DNA of 64,000 nucleotides from Apostichopus japonicus (taxonomy: Eukaryota; Echinodermata; Holothuroidea; Aspidochirotida; Stichopodidae), in NCBI RefSeq assembly GCF_037975245.1, contig NC_092577.1, forward strand, positions 35,084,898 through 35,148,897, written 5' to 3'. The notes beneath the pieces were generated by a model that did not search any database, was not told where the DNA came from, and worked only from the letters and a program-made list of their open reading frames with translations. Positions 34,849 through 46,722 of this stretch are shown here, piece after piece. Position 1 is the first letter of the stretch. Each line of letters starts with the position of its first letter. A program made the position numbers and the translations under genes.

Positions 34849-37800
34849 ATGAGTTCCATTTCCAGTATGGCAAGATTTAAAAATCCACAGAAATCTTCAG
34901 GAAGTATGAAACCATTTGTATATTTTCTCTGTCTGTAGTGTAATATCACCAATGATAGTTATCATTAAATTCCGCTAGCCTAACGTACGTTCTCAATTTG
35001 ACAAGTATTATTGGATAGTGAATTTTATACGCAAACATAATGTTAGGTCTTCTCAAACTTGCTGAAGCAAATTTGGAATGTGTTTATTATTAATTATGAT
35101 TTATCATTATTATTTATTATTATTCTAACGTTAGCTTAAAAGTACTGATGCATTCCCCATGATTTACATTCCCCATGTATGAAAATATCCGACTAGGCCT
35201 AGGCCTATGCTATGTTGCAAATTTGGGCAAAATGCTAGACAAAATAAGAATTGCAAACTGGCACAGGTGCTCCAATTGTCCCAACATTATACAATAAATT
35301 TTTGTGCTGGATGTACTTCAGTAGTTGCCGTCCATCATCAAATTGAAAACAGTGCATTTTTCTTCCTTGGCAGAAAAGCATATTTTTATGGAGGAAAGTA
35401 AATTTAACAGATTTAAGTCAAGGCTTAACATTTGCATATATGTTGTCTTGAAAACTTAACTAAAATATCTTGAACATGGTGTAGTATTTCACTGTCATAA
35501 ATTGAATCTGGCATGTAAGTGTTCAAACGATGAACCTCCATCTTACCGTGTAATTTTTATTTTAGATCCTACGTTTGGATATTCCCTAAGGAAAAGTGGA
35601 AGTATGGGAAATCTTACTAAGAAGAGCACATCAAATCTAGCACCATCATTTAATACCAGGTAAATATGACTGAAAGATATTCTTAAATCTTTAGTTTCAT
35701 AACATTGTACTGTTTCTGAAGATATTACAAATGATAACAGAGTAACGTACCGTTGACGCATAATTGTTTTACATCTGATTCTTAAATTCAGGAAAATTCT
35801 TGTTAAATTCTATTATGACTGCAGAAGTGTTGAATGAAACCTTTAAAGTTATTTTTTAGTTATATGATAAAATACCTTGTTTTGAAGCTGACAGGAATTC
35901 TAGTTTCTGTTTGCTCTAATAATTGACAAGGCCCGTTAACCCTATTGTCTGAAAGATTGTAAATTAGCTGTGACCTGATTACCATCCCTCTGCAATTGGT
36001 CATATTTAAGCATTACACTGCTTATTTAACGGTCAGGTAAAGAAGTTATGACCCCACCCTTATTTACCCGAGGATCAGCAACTATAATTCACTTTATTAT
36101 TATTACTTCTTTAGTTGAGGTGTTTTGGAGGTTCGGAATTTTGTCCCTTATAAAATGATATATGGTACAAAATCTGCTGTACACTGTTAGATGCCAACTA
36201 AATTAGTACCTGTTGCATTTCTATATATAGTTCTACAAAAAGTTATATCCGTAACAACTATCTACTTCTCACACAGCAAATCTACGATGAAATCAACAGT
36301 TGACATGAATAATATCGAGGCTGAATACATCAAGAATCTACAGCAACAGATTTATTTCTTGGAACTGGAGTCCAACTTTCTATATCCTTTTTTGTCGTAA
36401 TTTATTCACTTTATATTAATTTGAAAATTATGTTTATAAATAATGAAAAAGTATATATGTCACAGAGACAAATTACTATACACTTTTGGGAGTGCTCGAT
36501 TTCTCTTGGTATGAACTGTCTCCTTGACTCTGCAATTTTCACTCGTGACCAAGCAAGGAAAGCCACCGACCTTCAACCCAAAATGACAGAAGAGGCAAGC
36601 AGAATGCTATCCAAGTTAAAGGTGATCTTTGAAGGAACATATTTGGTTGATTTTTATCAATATTTTAGATCGTTATTTGATACTAAAATCCCATAAACAA
36701 AATTTAAGGTCATTGGCTTGAGTAGTTAAGTTTTATTACGGACAATGTAGTTTCCGACAAAGTTGTTCATAAATACATTTTCTGCGTTCAATTGATAATA
36801 ATGTGAAAAAATGTCTGGACAACAAAATGTGAGGATCAAAGCAAATTCGTTTATTACACCTGTCATCTTTTGATCAACTTTAAAGATAGTTTTGGTAATT
36901 TTGTGACCATCCCAAAACCCCACAATTTTGTTCTCAAAGTAAGTGGTTAATTAGCCTGTTGATTGGCTAGTAAAATATGATTAATAGTCAAATCAAAATT
37001 CATACCTGCCGAGACACTTTCTCGTATAACAATAAACCATGTGCAAAAGCGTACCAATAAATCTCTGCATATGTCTAAACATTAACATAAATGAAGCTAA
37101 TTGACTTCCAAGGATAGATCTGATCAACTCAAGCATTGATGGAAGACTTACTGTACCCATTCCATTATACAATTATTTTTCCACAGGAGTTACAATCAGA
37201 TATGGATTCTCTACAACTAGAGGTTAGAAGGAAGGAATCTAATCTGGACATGGTCAACACAGAGAAAGAAAGACTAGACCAGAAATTGAGACTGCTATCA
37301 GGTACAGTCAAAAGAGAATCATTTGGTATATTATGTTCATTTTGCATCATTGGTGCATCATTAAGTGCATTTGAAAATGAGACCTCTAGAAAGTACATTA
37401 CAATTGTTTAGTTCATTTGTTCATGTTGCATCATTGGTGCCGCTTATATCATCTCCATATGACAATACAACTCCTTTGGAGATGACTGTTCATTTATTTA
37501 TAAACTGTTTTCCCATCTAGTCATGGAATAATTTAATCTTCATATTTCGTTTAGTGGTTGGCTCTGAATGTTTTCATATAAAATACTTTAGTTCCTTTGT
37601 GAAAACAATAGCTAAAATCTTTGCACTTCCAATTTGCTCATTCTGTGATGCTATAGCGAATCAGGTATTCCCTGCTAATAAAATGAAGATGCGATCCCCT
37701 CCCCTACTCCTCTGGGTTCTATTAGAATGACACTTGATGCCTTGTTACATGCATATGCAAGGTATTGTGTTTTCTGACTGGTACACATCAGCTATTTAGT

Positions 37801-40800
37801 GGTTCCCTCCAACAGAGAGTTATAGAAGGGGGGGGGGGGGTAGTGTTAAAGGTCTTTTATCTGTTAAGGGTATCTATTTCTTTTTGGGGAAGGGGGGTAG
37901 TTCTTTTATAGGTGTAAAGGTTATCTATTTTCTTTGATGGGAGTACTCTATTCGATTAAGCCCAAAAGGGTTTCTTAGTTTACTTCCTTTCACATTTTTT
38001 ACTTATTTGCAGTTATATTGTCTTGTTCACCTTGTTATACTATGTGACAAAAAAAATAATAATAAATAATAATAATTTGTAGAGCACAGGGCTTGGTATT
38101 TTGTTTTCTGTCTGGTACAATGTCATGTACAAGATCTTTCGGCGCCCGTAGCTTTCTAAATGCTGTACCACTTTTATGGAACTCCCTCCCTGTTGAAATT
38201 AGGTCTTTAGATTCTATTATTCAAATCAAGCGCTGTCTTAAAACTTTTCTTTTCTCTCAACTCTATTAGTGTTTTCAGCACCCGTAAAGCCCATTGAACA
38301 ACTTTTGTCGGAGTCTTCGCTATATAAGACTAGTTATTATTATTATTACACACCAGCTATCCCCGCCAACAAAGACTTGTTTGTAGGGAACAAGGCTTGT
38401 AATCCTGAGGTCACTGAACGTTCCAATCCAATTCTAGCCCTAAATTTCTTCCATCCTAATAGATAACCACACCAGAGAGAAGAAGCTCCTCGTAGAAGAA
38501 ATTGTGACCTTGAAGAAACAGAACGACATGATACAGCGAGATATCAACGACAAAGAAGGCCAGATTCTCAGCGCCAAACACGAGCTGGATAAAGGATCCA
38601 CATCTCTCTCGTCCGCTGAACATCAAATTCAAATGCTGCAAGCACAGGTAGAGTTATTAAACATTACTAAAATTATTAAATTAAATAATTGTTACCAACA
38701 GGTTTTAGAAGTGTCCATTCTTGTCTCTTGCACATCCTTCCATGTGAAAGCTAAGGAGTGCCACAATGGCATCGCCCACTGAAAACTTGCAAAATTGCAC
38801 CTGTATGACAATTCGCCCATTTTATATAGCATCTCGTTATGTGATCAGGGATGTGTTCACGCCCATCGGTTGCGCCCGGTAGTTCTGAATGCTGCCCAGC
38901 ACAGACAGTATTTTAAACTTTTCCGCCCGGCACTGTTTTCGATGATTAATTTTACCAAATTTTACCGTTACCAAAATATGAGTGCATACTTGGCCCAGCC
39001 ATTAGCTCCAGAATAGGAAAAAGATTAGCAGACATGTTTTGGGAGAGACCCTCACCCCTTAGACCTCTCCCCTCATGACGTGGATCACACTAATCCGCCC
39101 GGCCCTCAAATATTCCTGAGCTTATCCCTGTGTGTAAGCAGATCATACCGGAAAATAACTTATTCCCCGATTCTTGTTCGTGTTTTTTGTTTTTTTCAGC
39201 TCGACCAGAAGACAGAGCAGTTGAGGAATACTCAGCTGGTTCTTGAGGAGAAGAGAACAGATTTGATCAAGACCCAGTCGGGACTCCAGGAGATGGAAGA
39301 GAAATATTACTCCAGCACTGCATCAATACAAGATGCAGCTGTAGCAGATCTCAGGGTAGGCAGATTGGTCAGAGCAATCAAGGATATTATGCCAAAATTA
39401 CTACTTTTTGGGGAAATATGGAAAAAAAATTGATATTAACGTACTGCACATGATGCTCATGTATCAAAAAATGCTGTTTTAATATTTTTGACTGGGACAA
39501 GACATTGAGATGGGGTTTTCAATCATCGTTTTAAAATCGTCAATATGAAATATTTTTGTTTTTCGAATATAAGTGTCATCTTTTCTGCCACTGGAATATT
39601 CCTTTAATTACTGAAATTGTATAACCATCCAGATGGTGAAGATTAACATTCCATTAATAACCAAATAAGGTATGAATACTTCAGTTGAAGAATACCATAT
39701 CATTAGATTCTTTTTCAGCCAGATCGTGAGATCTAGTTGATAAATTGCAGATATTTAAGAGACACAATTCATGCCTGGGGTTTTACTCAAATATCTTATT
39801 AGTATTCAAATAAGGCTTGAATATTCAAAAGGAAACTAATCCTCTGTGTCATTTGACTCATTTCTCTTCTTTTCTTTGCAGCTGGAAATTCAGAATCTGC
39901 AAAGGAAGCTGAAAGAATCGGAGATGTCTGCAGAACATGACCGATACATGAAGTCCAAGGTAATCCATGATAAGAGAGGTTATATTGCATGATAAATGCA
40001 TGACTTCTGAAATAAATGTCATCAGTAATTCCCAAAAAACTATGCTATGATGTCAGTAATGGTCACTCTTGCTCAAACTTCAGTAGGCATTGTACTGCAA
40101 GCTGCAAAGCATTTTCCTCCAAAACACATTGTGACATTGAAAAATCATTTTTAGAAATCGCTAGCAATTTTTGCCACGCCTAAGTCAGAGACCATGATGA
40201 TGCTTTATAGGTCAATGGTATAGTGCCCAGTTTAGCATGCTAAAAAATGCTATAGTATTTTAACAGTACTTCTGTACAGAATGTGACCCATATATTGTAT
40301 TTAAAATTATTCCTTCGTTTATATTTATATTTTTATATTAATATTTAAGCTGCGTCAATTTTATTTTTCATATTCATATTTTAAGGGTTTTGTCATTTGT
40401 TGTCATTGTAAAGCGCTCTTGAACATGCTTTAGCATGAAAAGAGGGCTATATACATCGGGTAAATAATAACTGTTCTAGCATATTTAGGAGCATTAGGGA
40501 TGTTTAATGAAAGAAAGTTACAATCTTTGGATGTTCAACAGAAACTGTGTTAATCAAAATTAACCAAAAATAAGTTATTAGTGAAAAGACTAATGACTGA
40601 TCCATTTTTTTCTTCCAGATGTCAGATGATGTTAATAATTTGATTAAAGAGAATGCCCTTATCAGCTCCCAGAACCTGGAATTACAGAAACAACTAGAAC
40701 GGGTGAGTTAAGAAGCAATATATATATTATATATTGATATATATTACATATATATAATATATACTATATGTAATATATATATATATAATATATATTATAT

Positions 40801-43585
40801 TTTAGTTTTTGTTTTGGACATGCTCTCAGTCAGAGGTAGAGAATAATTTTTGATCTGGTATGGAATTGTAAATTGCGATATTTTTCCTCTCATGGGAAAC
40901 AGGAGAGAGGGCTTCGAGAATCTCGCGACACGAGACATTCGACCAACATCACTGAATTAGTTTCCATAAAGGATCGAGAGAAACATCTCCAACTGGAACT
41001 GAATCAAACCAAGGAGGAGTTGAAAACAGAGAGGGACAGGGTGGCCACTCTCATGCACTCCGTGAGTCCATTCTTCATAGTCACATTTTTTTTTTATACC
41101 TATTTTCCATCTTTACAGGATACTATACAAAGATCACGGTTACTGAACTGTATTACCAAGACTGGATTGCTCAATTATGTGACCATGAAAACCTTCTTAA
41201 CTCCATTATTGTCACAAAAACTATGAATACCAGAGAGAAAGATATTCAAAACTGCCTTACTAGTTTACAAGTTTATTCAATCTCTGTGCACCTCACTCGT
41301 GTGAGGTATGTAGAGTACAAGTATATGGCAAGCCATGTGGGGCAAACACCGCATAATATATCCGCGTATTAATTCGAATATATACGCGTATTAATTCGAA
41401 TATATATGTGTTGTACATGTGTAAAGTTTCGCTTTATGAAGCGATCTCGCGAGCCCGCCAAAACATTTATCGTTGGTATATGTACACAGCAAGAGCGGAA
41501 ATGTGTTTTCGTGTATATTCTAATTAATCCGTGAATATAGTGGATTTAATCCCCATATGTATTCTATTTAATACGTGTATATATTCGAATTAATACGTGT
41601 ATACATTCGAATTAATACGTGTATATATTCGAATTAATACGCGGATATATTCGAATTAATACGCGGATATATTTGGGCCATATGATTGGCTAATAATATA
41701 TACGCGTATATATTCCAATTAATACGCGTATAAATTACGATTAATACGCTGATATATTATGCAGTGTTTGTCCCACATGGCTTGCCATACAAGTATGCTT
41801 ACAAAGTACATATAACTCACCGTTGACAAAAAGAATTAAAAAAAAAAAAAGGTCTTAGCGATGTTGAAAGAAGTACTACAACTTGTGACCATTTTAGCAT
41901 ATCTAGCAATTTTACGTTTCACTCTTTATAAACCCTTTAAACCTGTATATTGAGTTGTAGTTTCCAAATATCAAACTTTAGAGTTAAAGAAAAAATGAAG
42001 TACTCCCAAAATAATTGTTGCATAGATCCACCAAAATCACACCAGGAATAAATGAAATTGGCACAACATTCAAATGGTTGGAAATGAAATAAATAAACTG
42101 GTGGGGAAATCGATTCTTTTGTTTTTATTTTTTTGTATTGGACTACTTAAATTTTCTAGTACAAATTTTTAATTAGGAACTAACAAATGCATAAATTTCT
42201 TTTCCTCTTTAACCTAGTAAATCCAATAGAACAAGAATATTACATGGTGTTTTTAAAAATACAAAAACATTTCAGCAGGTTAGGTCCAGTTTACTAATAC
42301 AATCTTAAAATATTTAACATGTAACATTTTTTTTGGAGGGGGGGGGGTGGTAGTTCTTTTATAGGTGTTAAGGTTATCTGTTTTCTTTGGTGGCAGTACT
42401 CTATTCGATTAAGCCCAAAAGGGTTTCTTAGTTTACTTCCTTTCACATTTTTTACTTATTTGCAGTTATATTGTCTTGTTCACTTTGTTATACTATGTGA
42501 CGAAACAAATAATAATAAATAATAATAATAGTATTAAATCTCTGTCATTTTGAGAGAATTTCTATCAGTGACTTTCACATCAATGAAGCCTTTAACAATT
42601 TTTCTTGTTTCATCTCTCTGTTCTATTTGGTAGTTGACAAAGCAAGAACAAAGAAACACCCAGCTGTCTTTGGGTCAGAACACCAGCAAGAGTAAAGTGA
42701 CTGAATATGAGGCCCGCCTCTCAGCTGTGGAGCAAGAGAACACACAGCTGAGGAGGGATAAGATGCTTCTAGTGGATCATGTGTCTGAACTCCAGAGACA
42801 GGTGAGGAACAATTCAGAGCTTGTTTTGCTTCAAAAAAATGGTCCTTGTTTTATTGCTACATGTAAGAGCATTGAATGGACTTTACGGCAAAGTATGGTC
42901 TTGCAGTGTCATGTAAGGCTCAACAGGTGTCATGTAAGGCTTGACGTGTGTCATGGAAGGCTCAAGGTGTGTCATGGAAGGCTTGATGTGTGTCATGTAA
43001 CGCAGAATGTGTGTCATGCCAGGTCCAATGTTAATTATGCAAGGCTCAACATGTGTCATGCAAGGCTCAAGGTGTGTCATGCAAGGCTCAATGTGTGTCA
43101 TGAAAGGCTCAATGTTTGTAATGTAACACAACGTTTATTATGCAAGGCTCAACATGTGTCATGCAAGGCTCAAGGTGTGTCATGCAAGGCTGAACATGTA
43201 ACCAATAACACAGATATGCTGGTGACTAAATCATTTTCTGACAAATTTCATACTTTTTATACCCTGTAGTGTTCCCCACACTTGGTAACACCTTCCCCTT
43301 CTTTTGCTACGAAAATTGTACATGCCGGCCTTTGTATCTAACTCAGATTTGTCAAAAACTGTTTCTCTTTCTTCGTTGACAAAGGTTTCCCAAAATGAGC
43401 ATGAGACACTTCGCTACCACTCTCACATCAAGACTCTGGAAGGTAAACTGGAAGATGAACACAAGAGGAGTCATCTGGAGATATCCATGCAGTCTCAAAA
43501 ATGGAGCGAATTTGAGAAGATGGCAGAAAGTATGAAGAACCTATCTCGCAGCATGACCGCACGATCAATGTCACCAGAAACATGA
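34849..43585 (+). CDS. coiled-coil protein, 492 aa, 12 coding exons
   Basis: Exons: 34,849-34,903; 35,566-35,659; 36,277-36,381; 36,543-36,621; 37,187-37,301; 38,463-38,647; 39,200-39,355; 39,882-39,959; 40,619-40,702; 40,903-41,061; 42,634-42,801; 43,385-43,585. Phases match at every join and the total is 1,479 nt including TGA. The first ~50 residues are basic and Ser-rich (SLRKSGSMGNLTKKSTSN). Residues ~55-465 are almost continuous heptad-type helix (IEAEYIKNLQQQIYFLELES; LEIQNLQRKLKESEM; YEARLSAVEQENTQL). The tail is Ser/Met-rich (NLSRSMTARSMSPET). No enzyme motif, signal or membrane segment is seen. Many exons are multiples of three starting at Leu/Glu of the helix, as in structural coiled-coil genes. 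Exon 1 is the least certain (donor GAA|GTATGA chosen because it gives the required phase 1). Intron 3 is U12-type. A cytoskeletal, ciliary or centrosomal role is only a guess; I do not recognise the family. Confidence 0.85.
36382..36542 (+). other. U12-type AT-AC intron, 161 nt
   Basis: No GT-AG pair joins exon 3 to exon 4 in frame. The intron instead begins ATATCCTTTT, the exact U12 AT-AC donor, and ends ..TTTTCAC. CTCCTTGACTC (36,518-36,530) matches the U12 branch-site consensus, with the branch A at about 36,527, 15 nt from the 3' end. The join gives ..ESNFL|RDQARKA.. with no frame change. Confidence 0.9.
37800..38350 (+). mobile_element. LINE 3' end in intron 5
   Basis: About 38,128-38,266 encodes LLWNSLPVEIRSLDSIIQ followed by CLKTFLFSQLY and a stop, the standard C-terminal end of CR1/L2-like LINE polyproteins. 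It is followed by a (TTA)n tail near 38,335. The preceding ~150 bp (CTCTATTCGATTAAGCCC, TTGCAGTTATATTGTCTTG, then AATAAT repeats) recur at 42,340-42,530. The protein fragment has no upstream RT and is dead. Confidence 0.7.
38790..39130. other. intron 6, repeat-like but unassigned
   Basis: Contains CGCCCGG-type words (CGCCCATCGGTTGCGCCCGG, TTCCGCCCGGCAC, TCCGCCCGGCCC) that look like inverted-repeat element debris. No termini or target duplication could be set. Confidence 0.3.
40386..40475 (+). repeat. SINE/LINE-like tail in intron 8
   Basis: AAAGCGCTCTTGAACATGCT, then GGGCTATATACATC and AATAATAA, is a degenerate copy of the GCGCTATA...AATAAT tail common to L2-type LINEs and their SINEs. A similar tail lies at 46,630-46,720. 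Confidence 0.5.
41325..41788. mobile_element. 464 bp inverted-repeat element in intron 10, exact 8 bp TSD
   Basis: ACAAGTAT flanks both ends (41,317-41,324; 41,789-41,796). Both termini read inward as ATGGCAAGCCATGTGGG and stay inverted for about 50 bp. Beyond that the sequence is a degenerate array of ATTCGAATTAATACGCGTAT units, itself palindromic, around a ~150 bp core with GCGATCTCGCGAGCCCGCC. No ORF. A second, right-truncated copy in opposite orientation lies at 51,615-52,020. Confidence 0.92.
42330..42535 (+). repeat. dispersed repeat, copy of 37,880-38,070
   Basis: Shares GGTTATCT.TTTTCTTTG, CTCTATTCGATTAAGCCC and TTACTTATTTGCAGTTATAT, and ends in (AAT)n. It is probably the 3' non-coding end of the same LINE family. 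It sits just upstream of exon 11 (42,634). Confidence 0.75.
42904..43205. repeat. 21 bp minisatellite in intron 11
   Basis: Units of the form GTGTCATGCAAGGCTCAAGGT recur about 14 times with substitutions. Because 21 is a multiple of three, the exon 11 frame stays open through the donor and across the whole array to 43,269 (CHARLKVCHARLNVCHERL). The reverse strand is also open. Confidence 0.9.
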
Positions 43586-46500
43586 TGCCCACCCCTCACC
43601 CCACCCCTGCCCTCCCTTCCCGTCCCCTATTTGTCAAATTTTTTGTACCTTGTTGTGATGAGTCTACTAGTCACACACTTGTAACTGAGTCACATTTTCT
43701 GCTGACTTGATTTGAATCTGTATCCAAATTTAGTTGACTTGACGAGTCAGCTTCCAACATGCACCGACATTTTTGCATAACTGTTGAGGCTTTGTAGTTG
43801 AATTAAGATGTGTGTGGGGGGCAGGGTGAGGGGGGTATATTCCTTTGCTCTTATCTGATGGACATTAAAAAGGCCACTTGGGGTTTGTCTAATTTTAGCA
43901 GTAAAATATGATATTGTGTTTTCCAATATTCCACACTTTTTTTTTTTTATTCCTTGGAAATTTTTTAAGAAAACTTTTTAGAGACTGTTTAGAGACTGTT
44001 TCAGCTTAACATAGCTTACCCTTTCCCATTTAGTAATATAGTACACTGTTCATTAGCATATCTTGTATTACCCCAAGGTAAGGTGGGGGGGGGGTTGAGG
44101 AAAAGTTAACATTACAGTACCAAGAAGACCCTCCTTAAAGATGTTTATGCTGTCTACAACCTTTGAACTATGATGGTTACTTCTAATGTCTCAATGATGA
44201 CCTGAAAATCCTTGAATTTGTTGAAGTAAGACAAAACGTTTCAAAGCTTTTAATACCTCATCATTTGACTATTTGACAGGCAACTCTTCCTCCCTCCCTC
44301 CTCAAGGAAGTAGAGACCAACAAATGGACATCCTGCTGACTAGACATGAAACAAAAGATACCAAGAAAATATTTCATATATATTTAAAATAATGTATTTC
44401 ACTATCAACATTTCAAGCAAACTTTTATACCATCAAATTTATCACCTTGATATGCAAATTGTATTCATAAATGAGATACATATTTTTCAAGATGTTTTTC
44501 AAGACTATTTTATTTAAGAAATTTTCATTCCTTCCAATAGTTGTTGTGTATATAGAACAACCTTTGTACATTCTCTAACTACTTTACTGCTCATGATCAT
44601 CTTCCATTTACTTTGCAAGCTATATTCATGTAGATGATGGTAAACTTTGTGGTGAAAAGTTTGACAAAGTCCAGCATTCATTAATACGTCAGTCATGGAT
44701 ATCATATTAATGCTTTTAAGACCTAATATGAAACTGTCAAAAATCTTCTTTTTTTCTTTTTTTTTAATTCCTTGAAATGTTTTGGTAAGGTCGTTATTTA
44801 TTGTTTTTTTGACAAGCTGCATAGTTTATATATTGCATTAAATTTTCACAAACTGATTGTGGGACTCCGGTAACAAAACCAAAACATTCATCCATTCTCT
44901 GCTATAACGAGAGAAGAAATATCGATGAACCATCTCGGTATGTTGTTGTAACCGTTTAGGGAGGATGGAGTGGCTGGGACATTTTGCCCATCAGTCCTCT
45001 CACCCTGTCATTACTTATAAGGTCACTGCCTTTATCCACTCTCGACCATAGCATAGTTTAATTACATTGATAACAAATTTGATGTAAAAAATATGAAAAA
45101 TAACAAATAAATTAAGATTAATTTATTTCATTTATATCAGAAGAAAATCATCTCTTTACAAAAGGAAAGGATTTATGGCGATAAAATATTTCTTCCAGTC
45201 GAAATGAAAGAAAAATGGACTCTGAAGGCTTCTGCTGTTTCTCTTTGAGTTTTTACTTTTGTAAGTTTTTTTTTTTTTTTTTTTTTTGGGGGGGGGGGGG
45301 GATATACGTCCTATCGTTATTCCATCCGTGTGTTAATATATGTGTGTGTGTCATAGTGGTACATATTTTTAAATTGGGGGCGACAAACACAGTCAGGAAA
45401 CCTTGTAATTAGGATAACTCCAAAAAGAAAGCTTTGATTATCTTCATATATATATATGATATTTAGGTCCACATTAGCACCAGAACCATGCTGCCAGAAA
45501 TGGTCAAAACTTGAAAATCTTGTGTGTTGTGATATATTAAATGTTCTCGGAGAAACTGGCAGGGAATCACTAGGTCTTAATTCCATATCAAGTTTATAAT
45601 ATCAAAATTTACGTTGTTCATAATGATATAATGATATTTGTGCTTTGCTGTGTGCATTAAACAAGTCAATCCCTCTTACGAGCAAAATAAAATAGTCCGC
45701 TTTTCATATTCTCATTTTCTTTTCTTTTGCATAAATCATGACCTGTGGGCTTCTACCACCAGTGTCTATATTACGTAGGCTGCTGCATTAGTTAGGACGG
45801 GCAAAAAAACCTTTCTATTAATTCTGACATGATTCTGAAATAAATTACGATTTTGTACTCTTGAGATCAATACAATTTGTAACCTAAATACGGAATTTAT
45901 CTTTCTTCCTTCTATTTTCTGTTTTACCTGTTTGTGCTATAGTTACATATTACAGAGATGTCACCTTCATTGTTGCCATCCGTAGAATTACGTCCCCGCG
46001 ATTATCATATCAAAATATGTCACGTATTAAATTGCTACTCAAAATGGTGGCTTGTGGTTCGAACTTCGGCAAACCAGAACAAATATGAACTACAATAAAA
46101 AATTAAAAAGGGATGACAAATATTTAACAAGAAACAATCGATTGTCACAAACTTGTCACAGTGCACGTCCTGCAAATGCTATGTACCTCCTCAGATGCAA
46201 TATCCATCCAAAACAGGGTCAGTTGACCTGGGCGGGCAAGGGGGTAGGGGGTTGGGAACACAGTTTGAATAAAATATTAAGTGCCTCTTTTCATCAATGA
46301 AACAAAAATGTATTTGAAATTCCTTGGAATGTGCTGAGGATTCACTTTGATGGGAAGGTTTGAGGTAAATTTCTGGGTTGCTCCCCCTCCCCCCGGATCA
46401 AAGCCATATGCTTCACTGCCCCTGGAATTTTGTGCCATCACCTGTCAGCCCCCCCCCCCCAACTTCCACAGCTCCTGCAGGATTGCAAATTGAAGAGAAT

Positions 46501-46618
46501 TATAAAAGGGGGTAACGAGAAAAAAGTAGACAAAACTTAATCAGAATGAAAGCATTTAGCGAGACAAGGAAAGGGACCTGACTTAATTGGGGGAATGCCC
46601 ATCCCTGGCATACACTCC
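43586..46618. other. 3' UTR and intergenic sequence
   Basis: Follows the stop of the coiled-coil gene. A possible poly(A) signal AATAAA is at 45,106-45,111. At about 45,266-45,301 a run of ~24 T is followed directly by ~14 G. No exon or RNA gene recognised. C- and G-rich tracts at 46,380-46,465 look like hAT-element debris without clear ends. Confidence 0.45.
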
Positions 46619-46681
46619 CAAAGTCCCCCACATAAGCGCCATGAGCACCTTCGGGCGGATACCGGCGCTATACAAAGTGTC

Positions 46682-46718
<37 letters not shown>

Positions 46719-46722
46719 CTCT
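46619..46722 (+). repeat. SINE/LINE-type tail with (ATT)n
   Basis: CACCTTCGGGCGGATACCGG, then CGCTATACAAAGTGTCC, runs into about 12 ATT units. This 3' tail architecture is common in L2-like LINEs and partner SINEs. Confidence 0.7.

Noticed and set aside
36421-36696. 91-codon frame starting upstream of exon 4
   Set aside because: Its 5' half lies in the U12 intron; only 36,543-36,621 is exon.
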